From JAFNGF01 sp964567045 (lineage in GTDB: Bacteria > Planctomycetota > Phycisphaerae > Sedimentisphaerales > Anaerobacaceae): DNA of 11,130 bases. This document shows, one piece after another, positions 1 to 6,411 of the stretch; within the stretch, counting starts at the first letter, position 1; each line of letters starts with the position of its first letter. The position numbers and the translations under genes are program-made. The notes below the pieces were generated by a model, which saw only the letters and a list, made by a program, of their open reading frames with translations, was not told the DNA's origin and searched no databases. The stretch is from the NCBI GenBank assembly GCA_964567045.1, contig CAZMLE010000104.1, forward strand, positions 1 to 11,130. Reading direction: 5' to 3'.

Positions 1-2
1 CC

Positions 3-140
3 AAGGCGCTGGTTGCATATTCTCGAAACTTAAACAACCGCAAAATGCTCGGACATTTAAATACAACATGGGGGGCCGTTCCAATAAAAGACCTGGCAAA
101 GTTTGAGCCGATACTTTATGCCACAAGTTGCTTGCGATAA
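3..140 (+). CDS. C-terminal fragment of an unidentified protein, possibly a glycoside hydrolase (partial, 5' end outside window)
   Basis: Frame 3 is open from the window edge to the TAA at 138-140 and encodes 45 residues ending in a protein-like segment, ...KMLGHLNTTWGAVPIKDL and then AKFEPILYATSCLR. The other two frames either contain several stops (frame 1) or give low-complexity text (frame 2), so this is the best candidate for the end of a gene entering from the left. The 'GHLNTTWG' pattern followed by a helix resembles the end of TIM-barrel enzymes such as family 20 glycoside hydrolases, but 45 residues are too few to assign a family; that reading is a guess. Its last 23 bases overlap the kinase-like gene if that gene starts at the ATG at 118, which suggests the two may be co-transcribed. 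Confidence 0.55.
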   Translation, partial: KALVAYSRNLNNRKMLGHLNTTWGAVPIKDLAKFEPILYATSCLR

Positions 141-1770
141 GGTCGGAGAATCACATAAAGTGGCAAGTTCACCCCTTGGCAATCTGAAAGTGTTAAGAAA
201 TATCTCTTCTAAAATCACCCTGAAGAAAATCAAATCGTGCATCAGAAGTCTAAAAGGTTTTAAGGTACAAAATGAAAGAGCAGGAATTGTTTCTCCATAT
301 TGGGGGCTTTTTGTTCATGTAGAAGATAAACTGCCCCGCAAATATCTTCAGGAGATTCGTAGAGTTATTTACCTGGAACGTTTTGGTGATATTTCTAAAC
401 TGACGAGCGTGATAATCAAATTGGATCCCAAAGACTACTTTAAGGTGAATAGCCGGTGGGTTCGCTCTATTAAGATTAAAGGCATAACCGATAGGATTTT
501 AAGGATCAAAAAAGGCGAAATCCGCCATATCCGTGTGCTCGGTGGAGGTAATATTGCCTATTTGATTCCAAACACAAATCCTGATGGGACAACCGAAGAC
601 TTCAGGTATGATGTGGGTGAGCCTTATAGGGCGAAAAGATTCCGCAGTGTAATAAACGAGGTTTTCCTTTCGCAATACGCATTATCACAGGGCCGGGCGG
701 TAATGGTACCTATCGGTGTGGGGATATACCAGGACCACGAGCTTTTATACAAAGGCGAGCCGATAGCTTTTTCTATCTGGGGCGTAGAGCATCCCGACGA
801 TTCAAGATTCGCAGATGGATTAGACGCCAGATTTTATCAGATGTTAGATGAAATTGGGGTCGTTATTTCAAAAGAAGAAATGTGGAGGGCGTTTCAAAAG
901 GCGCTCTCGTGGGTGCGCCGACATCATGCCCAAATAATTGCGGAAATGCGCAAAAATCACGATGTTGGGTTAGTTCATCATGAGGTCCATTTCAATAATA
1001 CCATCTTCTTTGATAATTCCTTAACAATTGCGGATTGGGAGGAAGCTGCACACCGCCTAAATCTGTCAAGATGCCAATTCTTAGATAGTGTTGTAGCTGA
1101 CCTCGTAAGACTTATCGAACACTGCTGTAGCGAAGAGCAAGTTTACCAACAGCATTACAATCGGCTCTCTCGGCTTGCAGCAGAATCAGGAGGGACCCCG
1201 CTCTGCGGGAACCCAGTGGAAATTCCAGATTTTCACACGGTAAATTATTTTATGTATTATTTTCGCCAGAATGAGGTTAGCCAGGATGAGAGAGAAGAAT
1301 TGCGGTCTCTTCAGAAAAAGTTGTTAACGGAATGTGAGGAAAAAGCAGATTTAATAGAAAGGCTTGTTAGAAAACTCATCCTTACTGTGTTCGACAGCGG
1401 ACGTTTCGGGAAAGGCATTAATTGGAAGGATATTGCCCGGCCCTTTATGCCCGGCTTTTCAGACGATAATCCTATATGGCAGGGCAAAGCCACAACAGCT
1501 TTTGATCCCAAGCTATTTGTTCAAAAAGGCCAGTGGCCTTATGGAAAGAAGAAAAAACATCCGACAACAGCGATACGTCGGGCCGAAGAAGCCATATACC
1601 AAGGCAGGTTTGAGGATGCTATAAGGATTTACGAGAATATACTCCGTTATGGGCACAAGCGTAACCGTGATTTCGACAGATATATTCACCATAATTTAGC
1701 ATCGCTTTATTTTGTTTTTCGCCAAGATAAAGAAGCTAAAACACATTTTGATCTTCGGGCTTTTCTATAG
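118..1770 (+). CDS. Kinase-fold (APH/choline-kinase-like) protein with C-terminal TPR-like helices
   Basis: Residue numbers count from an upstream TTG at 103; the ATG at 118 is residue 6. The region around residues 291-313 reads VHHEVHFNNTIFFD...IADWEEA, which matches the catalytic loop (HGDxHxxN) and the metal-binding IDWE motif of APH/choline-kinase-like phosphotransferases. A possible N-lobe precedes it: glycine-rich LGGGN at 146-150, a helix with FRSVINEVF at 180-188 and a hinge strand AVMVPIGVGI at 199-208. Residues 488-549 form a helical pair like TPR repeats (AEEAIYQGRFEDAIRIYE). The usual catalytic Asp is Glu294, so activity is uncertain. The substrate is unknown. Start choice: ATG 118 overlaps the preceding gene by 23 bases; GTG 160 with GGAG at 145-148 is an alternative. 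The gene is visibly richer in A+T than the right half of the window. No transmembrane segment or signal peptide is seen, so it is probably cytoplasmic. A GC-rich REP-like sequence lies inside at 1192-1214. Confidence 0.75.
   Translation: MPQVACDKVGESHKVASSPLGNLKVLRNISSKITLKKIKSCIRSLKGFKVQNERAGIVSPYWGLFVHVEDKLPRKYLQEIRRVIYLERFGDISKLTSVIIKLDPKDYFKVNSRWVRSIKIKGITDRILRIKKGEIRHIRVLGGGNIAYLIPNTNPDGTTEDFRYDVGEPYRAKRFRSVINEVFLSQYALSQGRAVMVPIGVGIYQDHELLYKGEPIAFSIWGVEHPDDSRFADGLDARFYQMLDEIGVVISKEEMWRAFQKALSWVRRHHAQIIAEMRKNHDVGLVHHEVHFNNTIFFDNSLTIADWEEAAHRLNLSRCQFLDSVVADLVRLIEHCCSEEQVYQQHYNRLSRLAAESGGTPLCGNPVEIPDFHTVNYFMYYFRQNEVSQDEREELRSLQKKLLTECEEKADLIERLVRKLILTVFDSGRFGKGINWKDIARPFMPGFSDDNPIWQGKATTAFDPKLFVQKGQWPYGKKKKHPTTAIRRAEEAIYQGRFEDAIRIYENILRYGHKRNRDFDRYIHHNLASLYFVFRQDKEAKTHFDLRAFL
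1192..1214. repeat. REP-like 23-base sequence inside the kinase-like gene
   Basis: This GC-rich stretch contains the hairpin CCCGC-tct-GCGGG flanked by GGG and CCC. It matches 20 of 23 bases of the sequence at 10856-10878 upstream of moxR; the three differences are all in the loop. It is translated in frame as GGTPLCGNP (residues 363-371) in an otherwise A+T-rich gene. Confidence 0.55.
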
Positions 1771-1850
1771 AACCAGCCCTCGGTAAGCGTATTCTTGGTT
1801 TTTCCCTTGATTTGCACGCCGTGAATGATTATATTTGTCCAGGAGTCAAA

Positions 1851-1892
1851 TCAAAAGTTGATCCGCCAGACGTACGGCGGATTGACCTTTGG
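1851..1892. repeat. REP-like hairpin in the intergenic region, possible terminator role
   Basis: A perfect 7-base stem ATCCGCC (1861-1867) / GGCGGAT (1876-1882) with an 8-base loop extends into imperfect 17-base arms (13 of 17 positions pair). The TCCGCC...GGCGGA core is the same as in the hairpin at 11061-11075. It lies 80 bases after the kinase-like gene and 50 bases before the PEGA gene. There is no clean T-run after the stem, so an intrinsic terminator is possible but not shown. Nothing else is recognisable in the 172-base gap. Confidence 0.5.
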
Positions 1893-1942
1893 AGATAGGT
1901 GCTCCGTAAAGCAATCGTAATGTGTTGAAGAAGGTATGCTGA

Positions 1943-2671
1943 ATGGCTAAATCGATTCTTCATATAAGCCAGCCTGTCGCAGATCAACAAAGTAGAGATA
2001 ACAATCCGCGAACAAATGTTTCCTGGCTGTTCCCTGTGATGTTTGTTGGAGCCATAGCCTCTGGGTGCGCAGAAAGACAAATGTATAGCACGAGCGTCAT
2101 TTCGATCCCACCTGGGGCTCGCATTGAAGTTGATAGCGACTATGTCGGCGATGCGCCACTGCAGATTGAGTGGGAGGGCTGGGCGCCGGAGAGATTCTTT
2201 ACCAGAAATCATACAATCACAGCAACCGGTAACAATAGACAGTTACAGACAAAGTGGTTTAGAGGCGAGGACAGTCCACATGTGCGCAATTGGGCTGACC
2301 CCATGCCCAAGACCATCCTCTTTGACTTTGGCAGCTCCAAGAAGGAACCTCCACGAAAAACCTACATTACTAAGGTTGTTTCAGAGCCACCTGGGGCGAG
2401 GGTTGAGGTTAATGATGAGTATAGAGGTGAAGCACCGTTAGAGCTTGAATGGCAGAGTCAGACAGGATATTTTACGGCAGAAGTAGTGGTCAGAGCCTTA
2501 CCAATTCTGGCTGGCCAACAGATCCACGAAAGGTTTTTCAAGTCTTCTGACCAGATTCCCAAGACCATCCTTTTTGATATGCGTCTTGTCTCACCTGGCA
2601 AACCTTATAGACCCGATCTTAGGCCGGAGCAAGAAACTGGTGATCAAGACAAAAAGGGTGACGGATACTAA
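1943..2671 (+). CDS. PEGA-domain lipoprotein with two PEGA repeats
   Basis: The 242-residue product has a hydrophobic segment (WLFPVMFVGAIASGC, residues 28-42) ending in a lipobox-like A-S-G-C, so Cys42 is the likely lipidation site; the preceding polar stretch of about 27 residues is unusually long. Two PEGA repeats follow: STSVISIPPGARIEVDSDYV at about 49-68 and VVSEPPGARVEVNDEYRGEA at 145-164. Each repeat is followed by a module ending in PKTILFD (122-128 and 206-212), so the whole domain is a tandem duplication. The C-terminus (about 218-242) is polar and probably disordered. PEGA domains are known as surface-associated beta modules; the partner here is unknown. The start is supported by AAGAAGG at 1928-1934, 8 bases before the ATG. 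The methyltransferase gene follows 36 bases later and may be co-transcribed. Confidence 0.8.
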   Translation: MAKSILHISQPVADQQSRDNNPRTNVSWLFPVMFVGAIASGCAERQMYSTSVISIPPGARIEVDSDYVGDAPLQIEWEGWAPERFFTRNHTITATGNNRQLQTKWFRGEDSPHVRNWADPMPKTILFDFGSSKKEPPRKTYITKVVSEPPGARVEVNDEYRGEAPLELEWQSQTGYFTAEVVVRALPILAGQQIHERFFKSSDQIPKTILFDMRLVSPGKPYRPDLRPEQETGDQDKKGDGY

Positions 2672-2694
2672 AGCAGTTGCATCTTGAAGATATG

Positions 2695-2702
2695 TAAGGG
2701 GG
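2695..2702 (+). promoter_or_regulatory. Ribosome binding site that fixes the methyltransferase start
   Basis: TAAGGGGG ends 5 bases before the ATG at 2708. It supports that ATG over the upstream in-frame TTG at 2684, which would add eight residues and spoil the signal-peptide N-region. Confidence 0.6.
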
Positions 2703-2707
2703 TCATT

Positions 2708-3355
2708 ATGAAACGGTTCATACAATCAATTCTCGTATTCTGTGGCAGTCTGGCTGGTTTTAATGCACTTCTGGCTTATTCAGCTAACCAGGACAGAACA
2801 AGTCAAGAGTTCCGCGAACAGTTTATAAGGAGCTTTCCGCGGCTTTCGCTGAACACCACGGTCGGCGATGCGATGATGCTGCGAATCCTTGTCCAAAGCT
2901 CGAATGCTAAACGAGGTATCGAAGTTGGATCAGCCACTGGCTTCGGTGCCATCAACATGGCAATCGCTTTCGAAAGAACTGGTGGGCATCTCTACACGCT
3001 GGAAATCGATCCCAAAATGGTGAAAGAATGCAGAGAAAATGTGCAGAAGGTTGGCTTGCAGAATATTGTTACCTGCATAGAAGGGGATGCTCGCAAGACA
3101 CTGGCGCAACTGGAGGGCCAGTTCGACTTTGCTTTTCTGGATGCGCGAAAGGAGGATTATCTTAAATATCTCAAACTGATCGAGCCAAAATTAAAACCTG
3201 GCTCTGTGATCGTTGCTGACAATGTTATCCGTTCTGCCAAAGCAATGCAGGATTTTCTTGATTACATACAAAATAACACCAACTACGACACAGTTGTTAT
3301 TCGAGCATCTATGGAGAAAAACGATGGTATGTCGATCAGTTACAAAATCAAGTAA
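2708..3355 (+). CDS. Class I SAM-dependent O-methyltransferase (Methyltransf_3/24 type) with apparent signal peptide
   Basis: The 215-residue protein has the class I methyltransferase order: motif I IEVGSATGFG (71-80), acidic end of beta2 LYTLEIDP (95-102, Glu99), GDA at 126-128, FDFAFLDARKEDY (139-151) and VIVADNV (167-173). The spacing and the D145, D171 and N172 residues fit the COMT-like, metal-dependent O-methyltransferases (COG4122 group), which methylate catechol-like hydroxyls; the substrate here cannot be read. What is odd is the N-terminus, MKRFIQSILVFCGSLAGFNA then LLAYSA-NQ: a basic start, a hydrophobic core and a possible AxA-type cleavage site after about residue 26. Most of the family is cytosolic, where SAM is available. 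The segment could instead be a membrane anchor or a misleading hydrophobic helix. It follows the PEGA lipoprotein gene closely and precedes the DUF2961 gene by 95 bases. Confidence 0.85.
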   Translation: MKRFIQSILVFCGSLAGFNALLAYSANQDRTSQEFREQFIRSFPRLSLNTTVGDAMMLRILVQSSNAKRGIEVGSATGFGAINMAIAFERTGGHLYTLEIDPKMVKECRENVQKVGLQNIVTCIEGDARKTLAQLEGQFDFAFLDARKEDYLKYLKLIEPKLKPGSVIVADNVIRSAKAMQDFLDYIQNNTNYDTVVIRASMEKNDGMSISYKIK

Positions 3356-3439
3356 GCCGGCCTCTATCACGTTCCGAACATAAAGAACTTACAGTTAAAA
3401 GTGTTTGGGGCACGGCAACCAAAAACGCACAAGAATAGT

Positions 3440-3447
3440 GGAGGTGA
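3440..3447 (+). promoter_or_regulatory. Strong Shine-Dalgarno sequence of the DUF2961 gene
   Basis: GGAGGTGA ends 3 bases before the ATG at 3451 and is a near-perfect complement to the 16S rRNA 3' end. It is the strongest ribosome binding site in the window. No convincing -35/-10 pair is seen in the 95-base gap before it. Confidence 0.7.
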
Positions 3448-3450
3448 CTG

Positions 3451-4974
3451 ATGACACCGCACTTCACAGCACAACTGTTAGCGACTGTCTTGGCAGTGAC
3501 GCCGGTAATAGCGCAGCCTTCAACCTTTGATGATCTGCCCCGGCTTATTCCAGGACGAACAGCAGCGGAAAATGCCTTGTGGATCGAGACCCCACTTAAC
3601 GCTCGGTTTCAGTCTTCTAAACGGGTGGTAGTAGCCGACGTAAAAGGGCCGGCAATCATCACCATGATCCATTTTGCTATGCCGCAGGTGCTAAAAATGA
3701 ATCGTGATGTGCTTGTGAAGGTCTACTGGGACGGCGAGACTTCCCCGAGCGTCGAATGTCCACTGGTCGATTTCTTCTGTGACCCAGCGGGCTTGCGAGA
3801 TGAAGTCAATACTGCCATTGTGAATAAGCGGCGAGGTTTCAATTCCTATTTTCAGATGCCTTTTCGCGAGTCCGGGAAAATCGAGTTGGTCTACGATGGA
3901 CCTGTCGAGCCAGGCGAGGAGCTTTGGAAGATTATGCCCTGCTACAGCTACGTGATGTACCGCAGGGTGGACAAGCTCCCGGAAGATGTTGGCTACTTCC
4001 ACGCCCACTGGAAGCAGGAAGCCTTATTGCTTGGCCAGCAGGATTATATAGCATTGGAGGCGAAAGGCAGGGGCAAATTTGTCGGTTGGAACGTGACAAT
4101 CCGCCGACCGGGCCGGTCTGGCTATCCGGTAGATGAGAATGAAAAATTCTTTATCGACGGCGAAAAAACGCCGTCAGTTGAGTTTCAAGGTCTGGAGGAC
4201 TCTTTCGGGTTCAGTTGGGGTTTTCCGGAAACCGAAAGCATGTTTCCACTGACTGGATACTTTCCATTTATGAAAGGGGCATTCGGCTATCGGTTCTTCG
4301 TCAACGATGCTATCGGCTTTGAGAAATCATTACGTGTAGCGATTGGTTTCGGAGCTAAGGAAGATCCGATATTCCGCAGAGACTTCAGCAAGCCAGGCAG
4401 CACACTGCAGTTATCCAGCATGGTGTACTGGTATCAGGTTGAGCCGCATGCGCCGCTTTCGCCTATGCCTGCTGCCGTAGATCGCGCGCCGGCGCCGGAG
4501 ATACCTTTTTGGCCGGACAAAGAGCAATTACCTACCGCCGAGACCTTAAAGAATCGCGGAGTTCGCCTACTGATGCTGTGTGGCCGTCCGCAGCAGGAAG
4601 TCATCTATGCAGAGCCAGGCTTTGCCGCAGAGGCCAAATCCGGATATAGCTGGGATGGGTGGAATCTCCCGGTGTATCATTGCCGAGCCGACGACCAGGA
4701 TCTGCGAATCGAACTTACTGTACCAAAAGGCACAAAAGGCACTGTACGTGTATACGTTATTGATCCGGACAACTTTCAGGGCGGCCGCAGGCAGACGGTG
4801 ACCGTGCGTGGGCATTCGCTCGGCGTCATCGAGAATTTTCAGGAAGGTCGTTGGCTTGAGCAACATATCACGCCTGAAGATTCAGGGGACGCCAGGATAC
4901 TCGTCGAAGCCCGCAACACTAAAGATGTTTCCAACGCTGTGATTTCGATCATTGAATGGGTGCAGGAGAAGTGA
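3451..4974 (+). CDS. Secreted DUF2961 (GH172-type) protein with extra C-terminal beta domain
   Basis: The 507-residue protein begins with a short signal peptide (MTPHFTAQLLATVLAVTPVIAQ, likely cut near residue 21-22). The next about 310 residues carry DUF2961 landmarks: VKVYWDGETSPSVECPLVDF (89-108), RRGFNSYFQMPFRESGKIEL (127-146), GLEDSFGFSWGF (247-258; the family usually reads GTEDYF) and AFGYRFFVNDAIGFEKS (277-293). DUF2961 members have been shown to be glycoside hydrolases of family GH172 acting on fructofuranose or arabinofuranose residues; Glu249 is at the place of a conserved acidic residue. Residues about 370-507 form an additional beta-rich segment (GYSWDGWNLPVY, RVYVIDPDN, ARILVEARN) that may be a carbohydrate-binding or oligomerisation domain. 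The gene ends only 3 bases from the stop of the convergent propeller gene. The substrate is not predictable from the sequence. Confidence 0.85.
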   Translation: MTPHFTAQLLATVLAVTPVIAQPSTFDDLPRLIPGRTAAENALWIETPLNARFQSSKRVVVADVKGPAIITMIHFAMPQVLKMNRDVLVKVYWDGETSPSVECPLVDFFCDPAGLRDEVNTAIVNKRRGFNSYFQMPFRESGKIELVYDGPVEPGEELWKIMPCYSYVMYRRVDKLPEDVGYFHAHWKQEALLLGQQDYIALEAKGRGKFVGWNVTIRRPGRSGYPVDENEKFFIDGEKTPSVEFQGLEDSFGFSWGFPETESMFPLTGYFPFMKGAFGYRFFVNDAIGFEKSLRVAIGFGAKEDPIFRRDFSKPGSTLQLSSMVYWYQVEPHAPLSPMPAAVDRAPAPEIPFWPDKEQLPTAETLKNRGVRLLMLCGRPQQEVIYAEPGFAAEAKSGYSWDGWNLPVYHCRADDQDLRIELTVPKGTKGTVRVYVIDPDNFQGGRRQTVTVRGHSLGVIENFQEGRWLEQHITPEDSGDARILVEARNTKDVSNAVISIIEWVQEK

Positions 4975-4977
4975 ATC

Positions 4978-6273
4978 TTACTTCAGCGCTGAAAGTCGAT
5001 TCTCTCGAGGAACCCTCCCTAAATTCTCATACCACTTGATATTCGACGTGGCCGTCCCAACACAAATTATGTCGAGCCGACCGTCACCATTAATGTCAGC
5101 AATCGCAACGCCGGATGCTGCCATGTCCCCTTCGTCCAGGGCAATACGTTCCCATCTTTTGCCCCTCGAATCCGGACAGTCGTAGATATAGAGGCCGTAT
5201 CCTTTGCCACGATAGCCGGCAATGATCTCGTCATCCCCGTCTGCGTCAAGGTCAGCACAAATCAAGGCATGCCCTTCATTAAAGGTCGTGTCTATCACAG
5301 ACCGCTGCCACGAAGATTCTGGTCCCGAATCCGGTGTATAAACCACCACGTTGTTGCCATGCCAAGGCTCAATGGCGGCCAGAAAGCGGGTGTTTTTAGA
5401 GCCAATCGTTCCAAGATCAATCTCACTGGAGCCGCGTTTATTCGGGTTGATCTGCTCGCCAGACCCTATTTTTGTCTTTCTCCACGAAATCTTATCTCTT
5501 TCCTTTTGGGGTTGATAGAGATGAATGCCTTCGAAGCTGGCCACAAGAACATCGTCACAGTTGTCGTTGTCCCAGCTGACAACGGAAATACCATGAACGA
5601 CAGTCAGTTGATTATCAATGATGTGGGGCGTCCAAGGTCCTGTGGTGGGTGGCTCAGGTATTTCATACCAGATGAGGTTCACACCAACATCCCAGAGTGG
5701 CGCCCTTGCGCTGCGGCCCATAATCGGTGCATTCAATAGCTCCTTGCGCCCGTCGCCATCAATATCTGCCCACCTAATCCGATGTGAGGTCGGCTCAGCA
5801 CCTATAACATACATGGGCCATTCTTGCGTGGGATCGTCTGGGCGCCTCAGCCAATGCAGAAGGCCGCCCGAAACAGTTCTGCTCATGCCAAACTCGTGTG
5901 CGATGGCGATGTCAGTTCGTCCATCTCTATCGATATCGTACGGAGCTAAGTCGACATATTCTTTGGCTTTCAAATTCAGAACGTACTTTTCCCAACTGGG
6001 ATTCTTATACCACACAAGGCAGGAAGGCTCCGTTGCCAGCCCGATGATATCGAGTTTGCCATCTCGGTCAATGTCAACAACACCGACTTTATACCCCATC
6101 GGTAGCCGGTCTACAAGATGGGCTTTGAATCCCGACCCGGTCGGGACAGCGTTCTGCTTGCCTATTTGGTTTTGCGCGGAGCGGCGTCCCTCTTGCGCGG
6201 CCAAAAACGGGCACGCCAACAGTAATGCCAGCGCCCCAAGAATGTACGATAGAAAATGTAAGGATATTCTCAT
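4978..6273 (-). CDS. Exported FG-GAP/VCBS-repeat beta-propeller protein
   Basis: The 431-residue protein starts with a signal peptide (MRISLHFLSYILGALALLLA followed by CPFLAAQ; cleavage probably near residue 26). It then carries FG-GAP/VCBS repeats with calcium-loop motifs: VVDIDRDGKLDIIG (65-78), PYDIDRDGRTDIAIA (111-125), RWADIDGDGRKELL (167-180), a degenerate SWDNDNCDDVLVA (233-245), CADLDADGDDEIIAG (339-353) and IADINGDGRLDIICVG (391-406). This number of repeats fits a seven-bladed propeller with calcium sites, as in secreted planctomycete proteins of unknown binding target. An in-frame stop lies four codons upstream of the ATG at 6273, so this is the first possible ATG; no clear Shine-Dalgarno is visible. 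The linker after the signal peptide contains a palindrome (6131-6145). The gene follows the transglutaminase gene in the same direction but 138 bases away, so membership of that operon is unsure. Confidence 0.85.
   Translation of the reverse strand: MRISLHFLSYILGALALLLACPFLAAQEGRRSAQNQIGKQNAVPTGSGFKAHLVDRLPMGYKVGVVDIDRDGKLDIIGLATEPSCLVWYKNPSWEKYVLNLKAKEYVDLAPYDIDRDGRTDIAIAHEFGMSRTVSGGLLHWLRRPDDPTQEWPMYVIGAEPTSHRIRWADIDGDGRKELLNAPIMGRSARAPLWDVGVNLIWYEIPEPPTTGPWTPHIIDNQLTVVHGISVVSWDNDNCDDVLVASFEGIHLYQPQKERDKISWRKTKIGSGEQINPNKRGSSEIDLGTIGSKNTRFLAAIEPWHGNNVVVYTPDSGPESSWQRSVIDTTFNEGHALICADLDADGDDEIIAGYRGKGYGLYIYDCPDSRGKRWERIALDEGDMAASGVAIADINGDGRLDIICVGTATSNIKWYENLGRVPRENRLSALK
6131..6145. repeat. 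Short palindrome in the linker of the propeller gene
   Basis: CCCGACCCGGTCGGG is an inverted repeat with 7-base arms around one central base. It encodes part of AVPTGSGF just after the signal peptide, outside the propeller fold. It may be a small REP-like remnant; being only 15 bases, chance is not excluded. Confidence 0.35.
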
Positions 6274-6327
6274 TGTGCCAACATTCTATTATTCTGCCTG
6301 CCGCTTGTCCAGACTTCTGAGCTTTGC

Positions 6328-6409
6328 ACCCCCGCGTCTTCCTGTGGCACGGGCTTCCAGCCCGTGAAGACACGGCCAGGATGGCCATGCCACCGACAGG
6401 AGCGGGGGT
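6328..6409. repeat. 82-base nested palindromic element between transglutaminase and propeller genes
   Basis: Outer inverted repeats ACCCCCGC (6328-6335) and GCGGGGGT (6402-6409) enclose a perfect hairpin CACGGGCT-tcc-AGCCCGTG (6348-6366), a smaller GGCC-aggat-GGCC hairpin (6374-6386) and further pairing between CCTGT..GGCA on the left and TGCCACCGACAGG on the right. The 'cacgggcttccagcccgtg' type of hairpin is, from general knowledge, a frequent dispersed repeat in planctomycete genomes. It ends 2 bases from the stop codon of the transglutaminase gene and fills most of the 138-base gap, so it could terminate transcription or protect the mRNA end. Confidence 0.6.
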
Positions 6410-6411
6410 CC

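Noticed and set aside
1755..1899. Open plus-strand frame continuing past the kinase-like stop, as a sign of a frameshift
   Set aside because: It has no start codon, does not continue the TPR pattern, and runs into the intergenic hairpin; a truncated TPR end is the simpler reading.
1829..2212. Minus-strand open frame of 127 codons over the start of the PEGA gene
   Set aside because: It has no recognisable motifs and overlaps a well-supported lipoprotein signal and PEGA repeat on the other strand.
5618..6367. Plus-strand open frame of 249 codons
   Set aside because: It is antisense to the propeller gene, has no family-like motifs, and its existence is explained by the repeated DxDxDG codons on the other strand.
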